DNA from: JAFEDN01 sp963832945
GTDB lineage: Bacteria; Pseudomonadota; Gammaproteobacteria; Coxiellales; Coxiellaceae
Length of the DNA stretch: 64,000 nt
Reading direction: 5' to 3'
NCBI GenBank assembly: GCA_963832945.1
Contig: CAWHVV010000002.1
Coordinates: 300,595-364,594 of the forward strand
Positions 31,101 through 39,122 of the stretch are shown here, piece by piece. Both the position numbers and the translations under genes were made by a program. The notes beneath the pieces were generated by a model. It did no database searches. It saw only the letters and a list, made by a program, of their open reading frames with translations, and was not told the DNA's origin. Each line of letters begins with the position of its first letter. Position 1 is the stretch's first letter.

Positions 31101-31380
31101 AAGAGAATTGATTAGCGCGATCAAATTATTACAAACCGAAATTACCGCATTAGGAATTACCGATAAACAATATCAAGTCAAACCCAATTGGAAAGACTGG
31201 TCGCTGACCATCACCGGAGAAGCTGCGATTCTCGATAAAATCGCCGTACTATTACAAACCGCAGGGCTTGCCTATTTTCCCTCTCTGGCTGCGGCTCGAT
31301 CAGCGCTGTTTTATCCTTCATCGAGACCACTATCAACCCAGGAATATAAAGCACCAACCGTTACCTGTGCCGTGCAGTAA
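25123..31380 (+). CDS. Giant NACHT-like STAND NTPase with pentapeptide repeats and WD40 propellers
   Basis: 2085 aa; strong AAGGAGG site 7 bp before ATG. Domains in order: an unrecognised N-terminal region (about 1-370), pentapeptide repeats (about 376-480; FSGVDFSGAKI, LANFSGANLT), a coiled coil (about 485-640), a P-loop NTPase with Walker A GEPGAGKS at 726 and Walker B VLLMLDGYDEL near 810, helical sensor-like region, a second pentapeptide block (about 1200-1255), then 12 well-matched 43-residue WD40 repeats (1297-1812) flanked by one degenerate blade on each side, making 14. A Ser-rich linker leads to a C-terminal domain of about 150 aa. The architecture is that of STAND signal-transducing switches; a sensing or cell-death role in immunity is inferred. 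Confidence 0.88.
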   Translation: MSKHQAFVDYFAHEFMEELWYLQKLARGDIPKRKEADPWETFSNVTQALLSLAPIPGLPLGFLLSKELISKCIEYGGKAVKLAQQAGKSTQDFLKKMDQVQGAYNTLTGKPEVKGLVQQEGPMDLVAIRVLVELLGRGLAERYEHILTDFLDDPSESQVPLARVAARRIFEYLQSQPLQDPTLGSDLLAQRGRLLNGVILGKVEKSWREHLSDKIEPSIIKNMSEINLSLKESLKKQYGWKEKLTHQNKFTAEGVLARSAWYDAKQVYAHPKTTWRKKTKPEQPKYGYAYLASPKPLSIHDLKPDSRVCVAPPRDRRYYRAVTQKDIQSYLNSPEVKAARQAKKTTNFSFHDFLRKNGHPQELQAVCHDDLTAIKDWSFSNFSGVDFSGAKITGSVSGVNFTRSYLVGVTAQNVQCTEDYPVDLTQAALGFADFRQAKFPKAQLTQADLSLANFSGANLTAIQSEGANWYKTDLSEVKREDLLKKQAQHVKAVQTEFERRMQQSDQRISALEKQLATTLQRLRVLEEQKPKTNDEMKRLNDQIGQLRTELTAAVNRDFVESCTAELKELRQRTEGLQQDIKNVRDDVGVLYLRVDQFERHLTDLKTLKSQVITTLTQAGDVGRKILAEQTAVQVSHRVKSLEFYLPPTVIKKLPEKITLDELMMALNKSPREETKTTGSAKTKEEKYPIKTQEDKAAEVALPERFDAIAVIDQFLTAEESVLLLLGEPGAGKSLSMWQAARRRLELFKPNMRGDEISRCWLPIVIELNAFKLSELAGLIDRQLRKKYGLDEKAVVKLKQTTRGQTAEPKVLLMLDGYDELIQTEDRNRREYSELFKRIGGEGWNAGQLKVIVTCRRRFLANDNEERMIFGVGSYQRYQRYELLPFTQEQIGRYVQIRSAGDTGGGLLKPEVYLSALQTSESIRQLVSNPFVLQLFLESLPRLQQDQKEDISDLSCFALYQAFFDQWIEREVRRLSSTSKKEHLGRDSDVILVEDFRRMSIYLAMSLYAQNRLKVQFVEGSDTQSDAVWENVLKILGEEAQREYKLLSTPKKSHFGVESQPMVKQTDFMRQAEARANQLADVLPLIRSGEAYQFVHKSLYEYLVTAGVVALVGEDKSLQTTVIEFFKQRLIQTEPAVLDFLYDLMGKYHTPKSKNRREILISALNALVERSRTEPQLGRASSNAATILNYGNVSLIHRSWASVQLPGADLSYSVLWGSDLRRANLVGANIHHALWREVKLADANLTGVGTGERPWIKLNSRARSMAFHPSQPWLVIGQDNDVLLVNYDSGDSLGQFKGHTGCVSSIAFSPDGKLLVSGSNDKSCRLWEVKSQKPVGQPLTGHTDEVHTVAFSPDGKLLASGSSDGSCRLWEMESQRPVGQPLIGHTSYVYSVAFSPDGRLLASGSWDDSCRLWEVESQKPVGQPLIGHCDYVTSVAFSPDGRFLASGSYDKSCRLWEVKSQKPVGQPLIGHTHYVSSVAFSPDGRLLASGSWDKSCRLWEVVSQKPVGQPLTGHTDYVEYVSFSPDDRLLASGSLDKSCRLWEVESQKLVSQSLTRHTDEVTSVAFSPDGRLLASGSWDMSCWLWEVESQRPVGQPMIEHTSHVTSVAFSSDGRFLASAGSWDKSCRLWDVGSQKPVGQPLGHTSKVTSVAFSPDSRLLASGSDDNSCRLWDVETQMPVGQPFIGHTYFVESVAFSPDGCYLASGSGDNSCRLWEVKSQMPVGQPFIGHTYFVRSVAFSPDGRLLASGSDDQSCRLWDVKSQKPVGQPLIGHTNYVTSVAFSPDSRLLASGSRDNSCRLWDIVTQKTVAILHWVYSIEAIAFQRTINTDSYRLAIGGGLGLLSFWQVNKLSLQFYLLGVIRNDRLPLDMTDADFTGCQMNKLTSRLLQQRGGKIDGMRIVEIEEKEKKIGLSSQQGSHSKSASASNSSSSTMSSSSSTVKLPATAFQKKLQELCKEKNYTFLSKRPEAKSLVIQFTAANSALANIEEIKREFMKRELISAIKLLQTEITALGITDKQYQVKPNWKDWSLTITGEAAILDKIAVLLQTAGLAYFPSLAAARSALFYPSSRPLSTQEYKAPTVTCAVQ
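29011..30558 (+). repeat. Tandem 129-bp coding repeats (12 units) encoding WD40 blades
   Basis: Twelve head-to-tail units of 43 codons of the form GHT-xxV-xSVAFSPDGRLLASGS-x-D-x-SCRLWEV-SQKPVGQP. Most positions are nearly invariant between units even at the DNA level. The residues after GHT and on either side of the Asp in SGSxDxSC change from unit to unit. One unit has a three-base gain (SAGSWD) and the same unit lost a codon before the next GHT. This is the pattern of repeats homogenised by recombination with selected variable positions. Confidence 0.93.
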
Positions 31381-31585
31381 TGTTGCTGTTGAGATAATCA
31401 TTGCCTGTACTTCTGGGCGGCGCATCATAGCAGATGGCATAATATATGCCTGTGCTCGATGAGCTGATTATTGGAGAAAAGTGATCTGACCGCAGTTTTA
31501 ATTACCCCCATATTTGCAAGCTGATTTGAAGAGGCTTCTCACTTAATGGTAAAATTCCCTTAGTTCTATTTTGGGGAAAATTGAG

Positions 31586-32569
31586 ATGGCTACGGCTGAC
31601 CAAGTTAAGGCATTGATTAAAAGTCATTCTGAAGGGGATGATAGCCGTTTCTATTCCATTGCCATTCAAGTAGCGGCTCATGCCGCTCGCCAGGGTCATA
31701 CTCACCTTGCTAATGAACTTCGGCATTTGGTCGATGAAGCTAAGGAAAAAGGCTATTCCCTGACCAAGTCAGGCGCAGTGATTAATATTAATCAACCTCG
31801 TGGTGAACTGGCGGGTCTTCTTTCCGTCGCCTATCCTAAAGAGCAGCTTTCTTCTTTGATTCTTCCAGAAAATACCCTGTTTCGTTTAAATCGGGTGGTG
31901 TTAGAGCAGAGGCAAAGATCTTTACTATTACAACATGGCTTGAATCCCAGAAGAAAAATTTTATTGTTTGGAGCGCCCGGTACGGGGAAAACGTTCACGG
32001 CTTCTGCACTAGCCGGTGAATTACATTTACCACTCTATACTATTTTATTGGATGGATTGATTACGAAATATATGGGCGAAACCGCTGCGAAGTTAAGATT
32101 AATTTTTGATAGCATTGATCGAATTCGAGGGGTTTATTTTTTTGATGAAATTGATGCCATTGGTGCGAATAGGGCCTCTCAAAATGATGTGGGGGAAATT
32201 CGTCGAATTTTAAATTCATTCCTCCAGTTTTTAGAGCAAAGTAATTCGGAAAGTTTAATTTTAGCAGCGACAAATAATCTCGACCTTTTGGATAAAGCAC
32301 TCTTTCGTCGATTTGATGATGTCATTGAATATCAAATTCCCGATTTCTCACTGAGTATTCAAACTTTTAAAAATCGTTTGGCCATCGTTCCTCACAAATC
32401 TATTGATTTCGATGCGTTGGCGCAGGCCGGTCAAGGGCTGAGTTTTGCAGAAATATGCAAAGCTTCGGACGATGCATTAAAGACATTGGTGTTAAATGAA
32501 AAAGATCAGCACCTTACTACTGACATGGTGGTTCAAAGTATACAGGAGCGGATTTCTGCCAAGAAATAA
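31586..32569 (+). CDS. ietA: AAA+ ATPase of an IetAS-type defence pair
   Basis: 327 aa from ATG 31586, which has GGGG 9 bp upstream. The N-terminal 100 residues are helical; then an AAA domain with Walker A GAPGTGKT (about residue 129), the pore-like KYMGET, Walker B FFDEIDA (about 184), sensor-1 AATNN and the arginine finger FRRFD. It is followed after 28 bp by a subtilisin-like protease. An ATPase of this class next to an S8 protease is the composition of the IetAS system, known from plasmid incompatibility work and from anti-phage screens. The assignment rests on the pairing and the domains. Confidence 0.78.
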   Translation: MATADQVKALIKSHSEGDDSRFYSIAIQVAAHAARQGHTHLANELRHLVDEAKEKGYSLTKSGAVININQPRGELAGLLSVAYPKEQLSSLILPENTLFRLNRVVLEQRQRSLLLQHGLNPRRKILLFGAPGTGKTFTASALAGELHLPLYTILLDGLITKYMGETAAKLRLIFDSIDRIRGVYFFDEIDAIGANRASQNDVGEIRRILNSFLQFLEQSNSESLILAATNNLDLLDKALFRRFDDVIEYQIPDFSLSIQTFKNRLAIVPHKSIDFDALAQAGQGLSFAEICKASDDALKTLVLNEKDQHLTTDMVVQSIQERISAKK

Positions 32570-32597
32570 TTAAAAAAAGGACTTAAAGGTTTTTTTC

Positions 32598-35066
32598 ATG
32601 TTAGATCATCGTCTCTCTCATATTCTATTAACGGGTTCAGCTAAAGCTGAAAGTTATACTTCTACTTCTCAATTTCCCAAACCGCGGCGTTGGCCTGAAA
32701 GAATCCGAGAAGAACACGCCAACAATTTATTATCTCAAATTCATACCATCCAGCAAAATTTAGAACAGCGTAAACAGTCGGCCACCATTGGCATGGCTGC
32801 ACCTGAAGGTATTTATTTAGAAATTGAAGGCAAAACAGGATTTGATTTAAAAATCGAAAGCCTGGATATGAAGTCTAAGGGAATTGAATTATTGTCCGTT
32901 AAAGAAGTGGTTGAGGAAGCTGGGGGGGAAGTTAAAAAAGTAGCGACAATTTATATTCCTGATGATCGAATTTCTACTTTTATCCGAAAGATTGAACAGT
33001 ATCGAGATGAATTCACTCGAAAAGGAAAACCCAAAAATAATGATTTGGTCAGTGGTATAGAAGATATTCGTCTGGCCATCGTTAAATCGCTGTGGACTGA
33101 TTCTGATGAAGCTTTTCCTAAAGAAGATGAATTAATATGGTGGGAAGTTTGGCTAAGGCTTGTACCCAACGCGATAGCGAAATTTAGAAATTTTGCAAAG
33201 CAATATGAAATTTCATTAAGTCATCGTTCTCATCGATTTCCAGATCGTCATGTATTACTGGCTTACTCTTCAGCTCAGCAATTATCAGAGGCTATCGATT
33301 TTTTGGATTTGATCGCAGAACTTCGACGCGCCAAAGAAACCACATCAGAATTTTTGCGCATGTCCAATGTAGAGCAAAATGAATGGATCAGAGTTTTGAC
33401 CGGATTATTGAATCCTCCATTACCTAATAACCCTATCGTGTGCATATTAGATCGGGGTGTTACCAAAAAACACCCGCTTATTGATCCCTTTTTACCTGCA
33501 AACAAACTTTTATCCTGTGACCCTTCCTGGGGAATTCATGATGCACACGGACATGGTACTGAAATGGCCGGTTTGATATTGTACGGAGATTTGAATCAGG
33601 TGTTGGAGAGCACGGATCGTATCAATATCCCTTGTGAATTAGAATCCGTTAAAATATTACCGCCTTCAAATGATAATCATCCCGATTTATATGGCAGTAT
33701 TACTGAAGAAGCCGTCAAACTCGCGACTGATTTGAATAAAGAACGTGAGCGAATTATTTGTATGGCGGTGACAGCGACCGATAATCGAGATAGAGGGCAA
33801 CCGTCTTCCTGGTCGGCTGTGATTGACAATATTTGTATGGGTGTTTCTGTACGGGAGAAAAGACATTTGTTCGTAATTTCTGCGGGTAATTCTAATTCAA
33901 ATCAAGATAGTCGACTCAATTACCCACATACTAATTTTACCGACGGGATCCATGATCCAGGGCAATCCTGGAATGCATTGACCGTGGGTGCTTATACAGA
34001 AAAAAATACTATCACAGAACCTGATTTTAACCGATGGACGCCTTTAGCGGCAGTGGGAGACATTGCGCCAGGGACAACCACGTCGATGACCTGGCAAAGA
34101 GGAAAATGGCCGATAAAACCAGATATCGTATTTGAAGGAGGCAACGCAGCCTATGATCCCGATAAAACTCGAATTGATTATCCGGATAGTTTAGCTTTGT
34201 TAACCACAAGTCATTATCCGATTACCAAAATGTTTACCTGGACAGCAGATACCAGCGCCGCCACCGCGCAAGTTTGTCACATGGCAGCGACTATTGCTCA
34301 ACAATATCCTCATTTTTGGCCAGAAACCATTAGGGGTTTGATCGTGCATTCAGCTTCATGGACTGATCGCATGCGCACAGCTTATCCCTGTAATAATAAA
34401 ACTCAACGTGAAAATATTTTGAGAATGTGTGGGCATGGCGTTCCAAATTTAGAAAGAGCGTTATGGAGCGCCAATAACCTGTTAACACTGATTGCTCAAG
34501 ATGAATTACGTCCTTTTGATCGAAAAGATATGCATGAAATGAATATCCATACTCTGCTTTGGCCGGTGGAAATATTACAATCGTTGGGTGAAACACCCGT
34601 CAAAATGCGAGTCACTTTATCTTATTTTATAGAGCCTAATCCTGCGAGAAGAGGATGGCAATATAAGTTTCAATATCAATCGCACGGTCTGCGCTTTGAT
34701 GTCAAAACGGCTGAAGAGTCTTCAGTGGAATTTGTGACTCGATTGAATAAGGAAAGATGGGATGAAGAGCAGGGAAGAAAAAGTGTCACCTCATCCAGTG
34801 ACAGTGCGGAATGGTTTTTTGGCAAGCAAATTCGATCTAAGGGTAGTCTGCATTCCGATATTTGGGAAGGAACGGCGGCGGATTTAGCTCAACGTCATGA
34901 AATTGCCGTCTTTCCTGTGGTGGGATGGTGGAGGGAAAAATATACGGAGGGTCACACCACCAAGCGAGCCAGGTATAGCCTCATAGTGACTATTGAAACA
35001 CCCGATGTCGCTGTGGATATTTATACTCCAGTTCAAAATCAAATACGCTCTGAAATTATAACGTGA
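32598..35066 (+). CDS. ietS: Subtilisin-like serine protease of an IetAS-type defence pair
   Basis: 822 aa. The first 250 residues are an unrecognised helical region. The S8 catalytic domain has Asp in CILDRG (residue 285), His in AHGHGTEMAG (H319) and Ser in DTSAAT (S553), where most subtilases have GTSMAT. ISAGNSNS, around residue 430, is the oxyanion-region Asn. The last 200 residues are outside the core fold. No signal peptide is present, so it acts in the cytoplasm, as expected for a defence effector controlled by the adjacent ATPase rather than a secreted protease. Confidence 0.8.
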   Translation: MLDHRLSHILLTGSAKAESYTSTSQFPKPRRWPERIREEHANNLLSQIHTIQQNLEQRKQSATIGMAAPEGIYLEIEGKTGFDLKIESLDMKSKGIELLSVKEVVEEAGGEVKKVATIYIPDDRISTFIRKIEQYRDEFTRKGKPKNNDLVSGIEDIRLAIVKSLWTDSDEAFPKEDELIWWEVWLRLVPNAIAKFRNFAKQYEISLSHRSHRFPDRHVLLAYSSAQQLSEAIDFLDLIAELRRAKETTSEFLRMSNVEQNEWIRVLTGLLNPPLPNNPIVCILDRGVTKKHPLIDPFLPANKLLSCDPSWGIHDAHGHGTEMAGLILYGDLNQVLESTDRINIPCELESVKILPPSNDNHPDLYGSITEEAVKLATDLNKERERIICMAVTATDNRDRGQPSSWSAVIDNICMGVSVREKRHLFVISAGNSNSNQDSRLNYPHTNFTDGIHDPGQSWNALTVGAYTEKNTITEPDFNRWTPLAAVGDIAPGTTTSMTWQRGKWPIKPDIVFEGGNAAYDPDKTRIDYPDSLALLTTSHYPITKMFTWTADTSAATAQVCHMAATIAQQYPHFWPETIRGLIVHSASWTDRMRTAYPCNNKTQRENILRMCGHGVPNLERALWSANNLLTLIAQDELRPFDRKDMHEMNIHTLLWPVEILQSLGETPVKMRVTLSYFIEPNPARRGWQYKFQYQSHGLRFDVKTAEESSVEFVTRLNKERWDEEQGRKSVTSSSDSAEWFFGKQIRSKGSLHSDIWEGTAADLAQRHEIAVFPVVGWWREKYTEGHTTKRARYSLIVTIETPDVAVDIYTPVQNQIRSEIIT

Positions 35067-35100
35067 ATGTCGAGAATGATACGTTGGAGAAATTTTTCTA

Positions 35101-35775
35101 ATGGACAAGAATAAATTATTGAATTACCTTAAACGTCAAGAACCAGCCGAATTAATTCGATTATTAGGAAATTGTCTTGATTGCATGAAAACGCAGGATA
35201 TCAGAGATGTTTTTGGTTCAATAGAAAGTAAAGGTTTAAAAGAAACACCCAGCGATGGCAGTAGTGTTTTAAAGAAGGCGCAACAATTTTTCAGTGATTC
35301 ATTGAAAGGTGTTTATTATGCGCCTTTTAATAAGAATTCAAAAAACTTTAGAGATATCCCCGAGGAAACAGATAGATGGTTTGAAGAACTGGCTGAATTA
35401 TTAATGGAAAGTTCACAATTGTCTGTGCAAGGTGACCACAGACATGCTGTGAAATGTTTTGCTCTTTTATTTGAATTGTCGGATAAGCTGGGATCAGATG
35501 AGATCGTGTTTGCTGAAGAATTAGGTATGTGGATGTTACCAATCGAAGAGGAACCATGTATTCGTGTTTACATTAAATCGGCAGCGGCTATTTTAGAACC
35601 GGAAGACTATGTGAAAATGGTTCTTCCCCTAATTCACTCGGATAGTCATTCGTCGCATATCAACAAGACTTATGAAAAAGCGAGAAAGTTTGCTGATAAA
35701 CAGCAACAAAAATTATTAGATGAGATGATGAAAGAACAAACGAAAAACAGAAAAAAACTAAAACAGATAAAATAA
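35101..35775 (+). CDS. Uncharacterised protein following the IetAS pair
   Basis: 224 aa, ATG 35101, 34 bp after the ietS stop and so probably in the same transcript. It looks all-helical (LLNYLKRQEPAELIRLL, WFEELAELLMESSQ), ending in a very basic Lys-rich tail. No family is recognised. Its position makes it a candidate accessory or third component of the IetAS locus; this is inference. Confidence 0.55.
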   Translation: MDKNKLLNYLKRQEPAELIRLLGNCLDCMKTQDIRDVFGSIESKGLKETPSDGSSVLKKAQQFFSDSLKGVYYAPFNKNSKNFRDIPEETDRWFEELAELLMESSQLSVQGDHRHAVKCFALLFELSDKLGSDEIVFAEELGMWMLPIEEEPCIRVYIKSAAAILEPEDYVKMVLPLIHSDSHSSHINKTYEKARKFADKQQQKLLDEMMKEQTKNRKKLKQIK

Positions 35776-35842
35776 AAAATGGTAATGTAGCATGTTCCTT
35801 CTTTTAGGTTTATTCGTGTGACTGGAGCCAGAGGATAAAAAA

Positions 35843-36274
35843 ATGAATCCCATAAAAAATGACGGTTCACAAAAAATAAAAAGGAAAAAGAAGAAAAAAA
35901 ATATGCCACTGCGTGTCGCTGGTGTGGCGGGAGAGATTGTGTCTCAACAAGGTTATGTCAGTGTTATTGATTTATTTCTGAAGATCGGTTGGCTCACACC
36001 GGATAAATTGCTGGATTGGAAGAGGGGAAGAATCCCTTATCTGGAGCGGGTGATCACTGCCAATTTGAGTAAAATATCCCGGGCGATGAATGAGTTTCGA
36101 TCATGGGCGATTCACTCGAAATTAAAAGCCAGTGTCGCGGTGTACAAACGTGGCAGCCATCCGCTCCGTTTTAGTAAAACAGGTCAACCTGTTATCGAAA
36201 CCGTATACCGTACACATTATGTGTTGCTCAGTTCCCAAAGGGAAAAAAATCATCTCCATTCAATGGAGGAGTAG
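35843..36274 (+). CDS. Small conserved hypothetical protein with basic N terminus
   Basis: 143 aa. After a 20-residue Lys-rich head comes a compact conserved-looking part: GYVSVIDLF, IGWLTPDKLLDWKRG, PYLERVITANLSKIS, then LRFSKTG and a short tail. Small proteins with this VSVxDxF...W.R.RVPYLE pattern occur in scattered bacteria and are unnamed. A DNA- or RNA-binding role is possible given the basic head. It is followed closely by a DUF1186 gene. Confidence 0.6.
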   Translation: MNPIKNDGSQKIKRKKKKKNMPLRVAGVAGEIVSQQGYVSVIDLFLKIGWLTPDKLLDWKRGRIPYLERVITANLSKISRAMNEFRSWAIHSKLKASVAVYKRGSHPLRFSKTGQPVIETVYRTHYVLLSSQREKNHLHSMEE

Positions 36275-36281
36275 GCTAATT

Positions 36282-37280
36282 ATGGAAGCGAGTATAGAAG
36301 CTATGTTGGCTTTATTTTTTAATGCCTTCTCTAATGAATTGATGAAAACGAAGCCTGTAGCGCCATTGAAAAATAAGAAGTCGCTTAAAAAAAATAAGCG
36401 GCCACCTAAAAAAGCAGATGAAATTCAAACGCTAGAGGATACCTTAACGGACTTACAATATGTATTATCTGGTTTCCCTAAAGCAGCCTTGCGCGCGGCA
36501 TCAGGCTACCAAACAGAGATCACCCCTATTTTATTGGGTTATGTTGATGAAGTGCTTAACAATCCTAGGAAAGTCAAAACTGGTTATTGCGCTCACTGGT
36601 ATGCGATTTATCTTTTAGCGCAATTTCGTGAGAAAGCGTTATTTCCTAAAATGATGACACTTTTCCATCTGCCAACGGAAATAATTAATAAAATACTTGG
36701 TTGGGAAGAAATTTTTTCGTATACTCTAAAAAATATTTTGGCGTCGACGTTTAGTGGAAAGAGAGATCTGATGAGTATTTATAGTCTGATAGAAAATAGG
36801 CAAATAGACAAACGAATACGTAGTGTTGGCATAAATACCTTATTAGCGTTATACACAGTGGGTAAAATATCATACAGGAAAGTGGTGGATTATTTTCAAT
36901 ACTTGATGACAGAAGGATTAGAAAAAAATCATCCTGCTTTGTGGGCATCTTTAGTGGGTGCGGTTGTAAACTTGTATGCTCAGGAATTGTTTGATACGGT
37001 CAGACAAATTTTTGCGGCAGGGTATATAGATACTGAAATCATTAAATTAAATGATTTAGAAGATATACTTACTGAGGGGAAAAAAAGAAGCCGGGAAATA
37101 ACCCTCTACGCACATTATCATCTGATTCAAGATGCTTATGAAGAAATGTTGCAATATTCCAGTCATCCCATGGCTAAAAAATTCAGAGAAAACGTGCTGA
37201 TTGACTTATTGGTAAAGTATAAAGGGGATAGTACGCAAATTGATATTCGTAGAATTCGGTATTCCGATTTTTATCCTTAA
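36282..37280 (+). CDS. DUF1186 domain protein
   Basis: 332 aa from ATG 36282, which has GGAGGAG upstream; an upstream in-frame start at 36132 would overlap the previous gene and is rejected. A Lys-rich segment is followed by the DUF1186 pattern of HEAT-like helical pairs: LAQFREKALFPKMMTL, ILASTFSG, RSVGINTLLALYTVGKISY, and YAQELFDTVRQIFAAGYIDTE. It is a clear paralogue of the C-terminal part of the convergent gene at 37316-38686. The family function is unknown. Confidence 0.72.
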   Translation: MEASIEAMLALFFNAFSNELMKTKPVAPLKNKKSLKKNKRPPKKADEIQTLEDTLTDLQYVLSGFPKAALRAASGYQTEITPILLGYVDEVLNNPRKVKTGYCAHWYAIYLLAQFREKALFPKMMTLFHLPTEIINKILGWEEIFSYTLKNILASTFSGKRDLMSIYSLIENRQIDKRIRSVGINTLLALYTVGKISYRKVVDYFQYLMTEGLEKNHPALWASLVGAVVNLYAQELFDTVRQIFAAGYIDTEIIKLNDLEDILTEGKKRSREITLYAHYHLIQDAYEEMLQYSSHPMAKKFRENVLIDLLVKYKGDSTQIDIRRIRYSDFYP

Positions 37281-37315
37281 AAACCAAGTTATTTTGCCAC
37301 TATTGACTGAAATGA

Positions 37316-38686
37316 TCATTCTTCAGTATCTGTCTTATTAATAACGGCATAATGCCGTCCCGGCTGATACAGTTCAGTAAATTGAGTTTTACTAAAATCT
37401 AATGGTGACCCTTCACATTTCCTTTTTTCCCATAATTCAATGATGATATTGTCTCTGATTCTCTCCGCCATGGGGTGGAATGATTTTCCCAATATTTCTG
37501 TTCCGGCATCTTCGATAATATAATAGTGCTGTGATCGATAGATCCTTGCGGCCTCTTTTGCCGATTCAGTGGGAGACTCGAACTCATCTGAGCAGATTAA
37601 TTCAGAGTCAATATAGCCTGCAGCAAAGGCTTTTTTGACGTCATCAAACAATTCATGAGCATAGATATCGTGGATATCATTCGCCAGTGCGGATAATAGA
37701 TAGCGATGATGAGGATCGAACCACTGCTTCAACAAATATCGATAGTAATCAATAATAGTAGAATAGGATATTTCACCCACCGTATAGAGGGCGACTAACG
37801 TTTCCACCCCGCGACTACGTACCCAACGATCCACTCGAGAGTCTTCTACCAGTGAATAAATCAGCTCGATATGGCCATTAAATGTAGAAGCCAAAATATT
37901 TTCGATGTCATAAGTCAACACATCGCGACCATCGATACGCCCTACTTTTTTCCGTGTTTTGAGAATAGCCATCAATTTCGGAAATAGTGTTTTTTCTCTG
38001 AATTGGGCAAGCAGATAGAGGGCATAAAAGGGTGCATAATGATGGCGTTTTTTGATCTTTTGGGGATAGAGTAACAATTCATCGACTGCATGGAGCAAAA
38101 TGGGTGTGATTTGTTGTTGATAACGGGCAGCGGCTTTGAGCGCCGCCAGTGGAAAATCTGTCAGGCTATATTGAAGATCGCTTAAGACGTCTTCAAGCGT
38201 ATGAATTTCTTCTGCAGTTTTAGAGAATCTTTTTTTACTCGGTTTCAGCCATGCCAGGGCCGTTAAAAAATGACCGTTAGGCTCGATATGCTGAAAAATC
38301 TCATGACTGATAAACCGCTGGCCTTGACTCACACGTTTAACAGCATGGATCAATTCTTCAGCGGAAGCCTGAGTAGAACAATAGCCGAGCGCCCCTTGAT
38401 TCAGGATATCAGGTGAAGCGGCTTCTTGTATATCTAAATCTATCATTAATACGGGGAGTTTAGGATGTTGGTTTAACAAAAGAGCCATCATGTTCGCTCG
38501 AGTGAGGTCTGGCAACTGTCCGCTCAAAATGAGGATATCCGGCAGTTGCGTTTGAATAGATTGTAGACCTTCTTGACCTGTGCCCACGTCTTTGACAACC
38601 TGGATGTGTGAACTACTTTCCAGTGTTCTACGGACGGACTCTCGCAATGGGAGGGAATGGTGAATTAATAAAGCTCTGATCATCAA
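37316..38686 (-). CDS. Receiver-like domain fused to DUF1186
   Basis: 456 aa. Residues 1-120 follow the response-regulator receiver plan (MIRALLIHHSLPLRESVRR; VKDVGTGQEGLQSIQ; LPDILILSGQLPDL), but the phospho-acceptor Asp is replaced (ILSGQ instead of LLDxx) and the N-terminal acidic pair is missing, so it should not be phosphorylated. Residues about 160-430 are a DUF1186 domain closely similar to the protein at 36282-37280. The two genes converge, which suggests duplication and inversion. A ligand-controlled or protein-binding pseudo-receiver is the simplest reading. Confidence 0.72.
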   Translation of the reverse strand: MMIRALLIHHSLPLRESVRRTLESSSHIQVVKDVGTGQEGLQSIQTQLPDILILSGQLPDLTRANMMALLLNQHPKLPVLMIDLDIQEAASPDILNQGALGYCSTQASAEELIHAVKRVSQGQRFISHEIFQHIEPNGHFLTALAWLKPSKKRFSKTAEEIHTLEDVLSDLQYSLTDFPLAALKAAARYQQQITPILLHAVDELLLYPQKIKKRHHYAPFYALYLLAQFREKTLFPKLMAILKTRKKVGRIDGRDVLTYDIENILASTFNGHIELIYSLVEDSRVDRWVRSRGVETLVALYTVGEISYSTIIDYYRYLLKQWFDPHHRYLLSALANDIHDIYAHELFDDVKKAFAAGYIDSELICSDEFESPTESAKEAARIYRSQHYYIIEDAGTEILGKSFHPMAERIRDNIIIELWEKRKCEGSPLDFSKTQFTELYQPGRHYAVINKTDTEE

Positions 38687-38942
38687 GCAGGTTTCCTATG
38701 TAAAGTGCAGGGATGTTCTTAAAAAGGAATTTTTTCATAAGTAGTCACTAAGGTCAATTCGTTCTAATTTCTTTTAAAATTCGAATGTTCCCCGTCATTT
38801 TTATTATTTATTCAAAAAAGCGGAGAATCATCACATTTTAAAAATATAGGTAGTAGATTTTAGCTGAATGATAAGATAAATGATAAGATTGACACCGAAA
38901 AAATATTAAACATATTCGATGTCATCGAAAAAGGAGGTTATG

Positions 38943-39122
38943 GTGTCAATTCTAAAAATTAGATCACGACAAGAAGCGTTAGCGATTCAATTTACGGGTG
39001 ATAACCAGCAAGCGGTGATTGATTTTATGGGTGAACATTATTTAAGGGTCGATAAAATGATTGATCTCATGAACGAAATGCCTTCGGTTCCTTCTGAGGA
39101 AGGTTCTCCTGAAGATGCATGA
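38943..39122 (+). CDS. Short protein with first part of a duplicated domain
   Basis: About 60 aa. A strong AAGGAGG at 38931-38937 fits the GTG at 38943 (5-bp spacing) better than the ATG at 38940; an upstream ATG at 38919 is less likely. It contains IQFTGDNQQAVIDFMGEHY, which matches MQFTGKNQKAIIQWIGKKHY in the next gene. It ends where the next frame begins (8-bp overlap). The second half of its domain is found at the start of the next open frame, so this may be one gene broken by a frameshift. Phage-type WxxGD-like small proteins have a similar layout. Confidence 0.5.
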   Translation: MSILKIRSRQEALAIQFTGDNQQAVIDFMGEHYLRVDKMIDLMNEMPSVPSEEGSPEDA

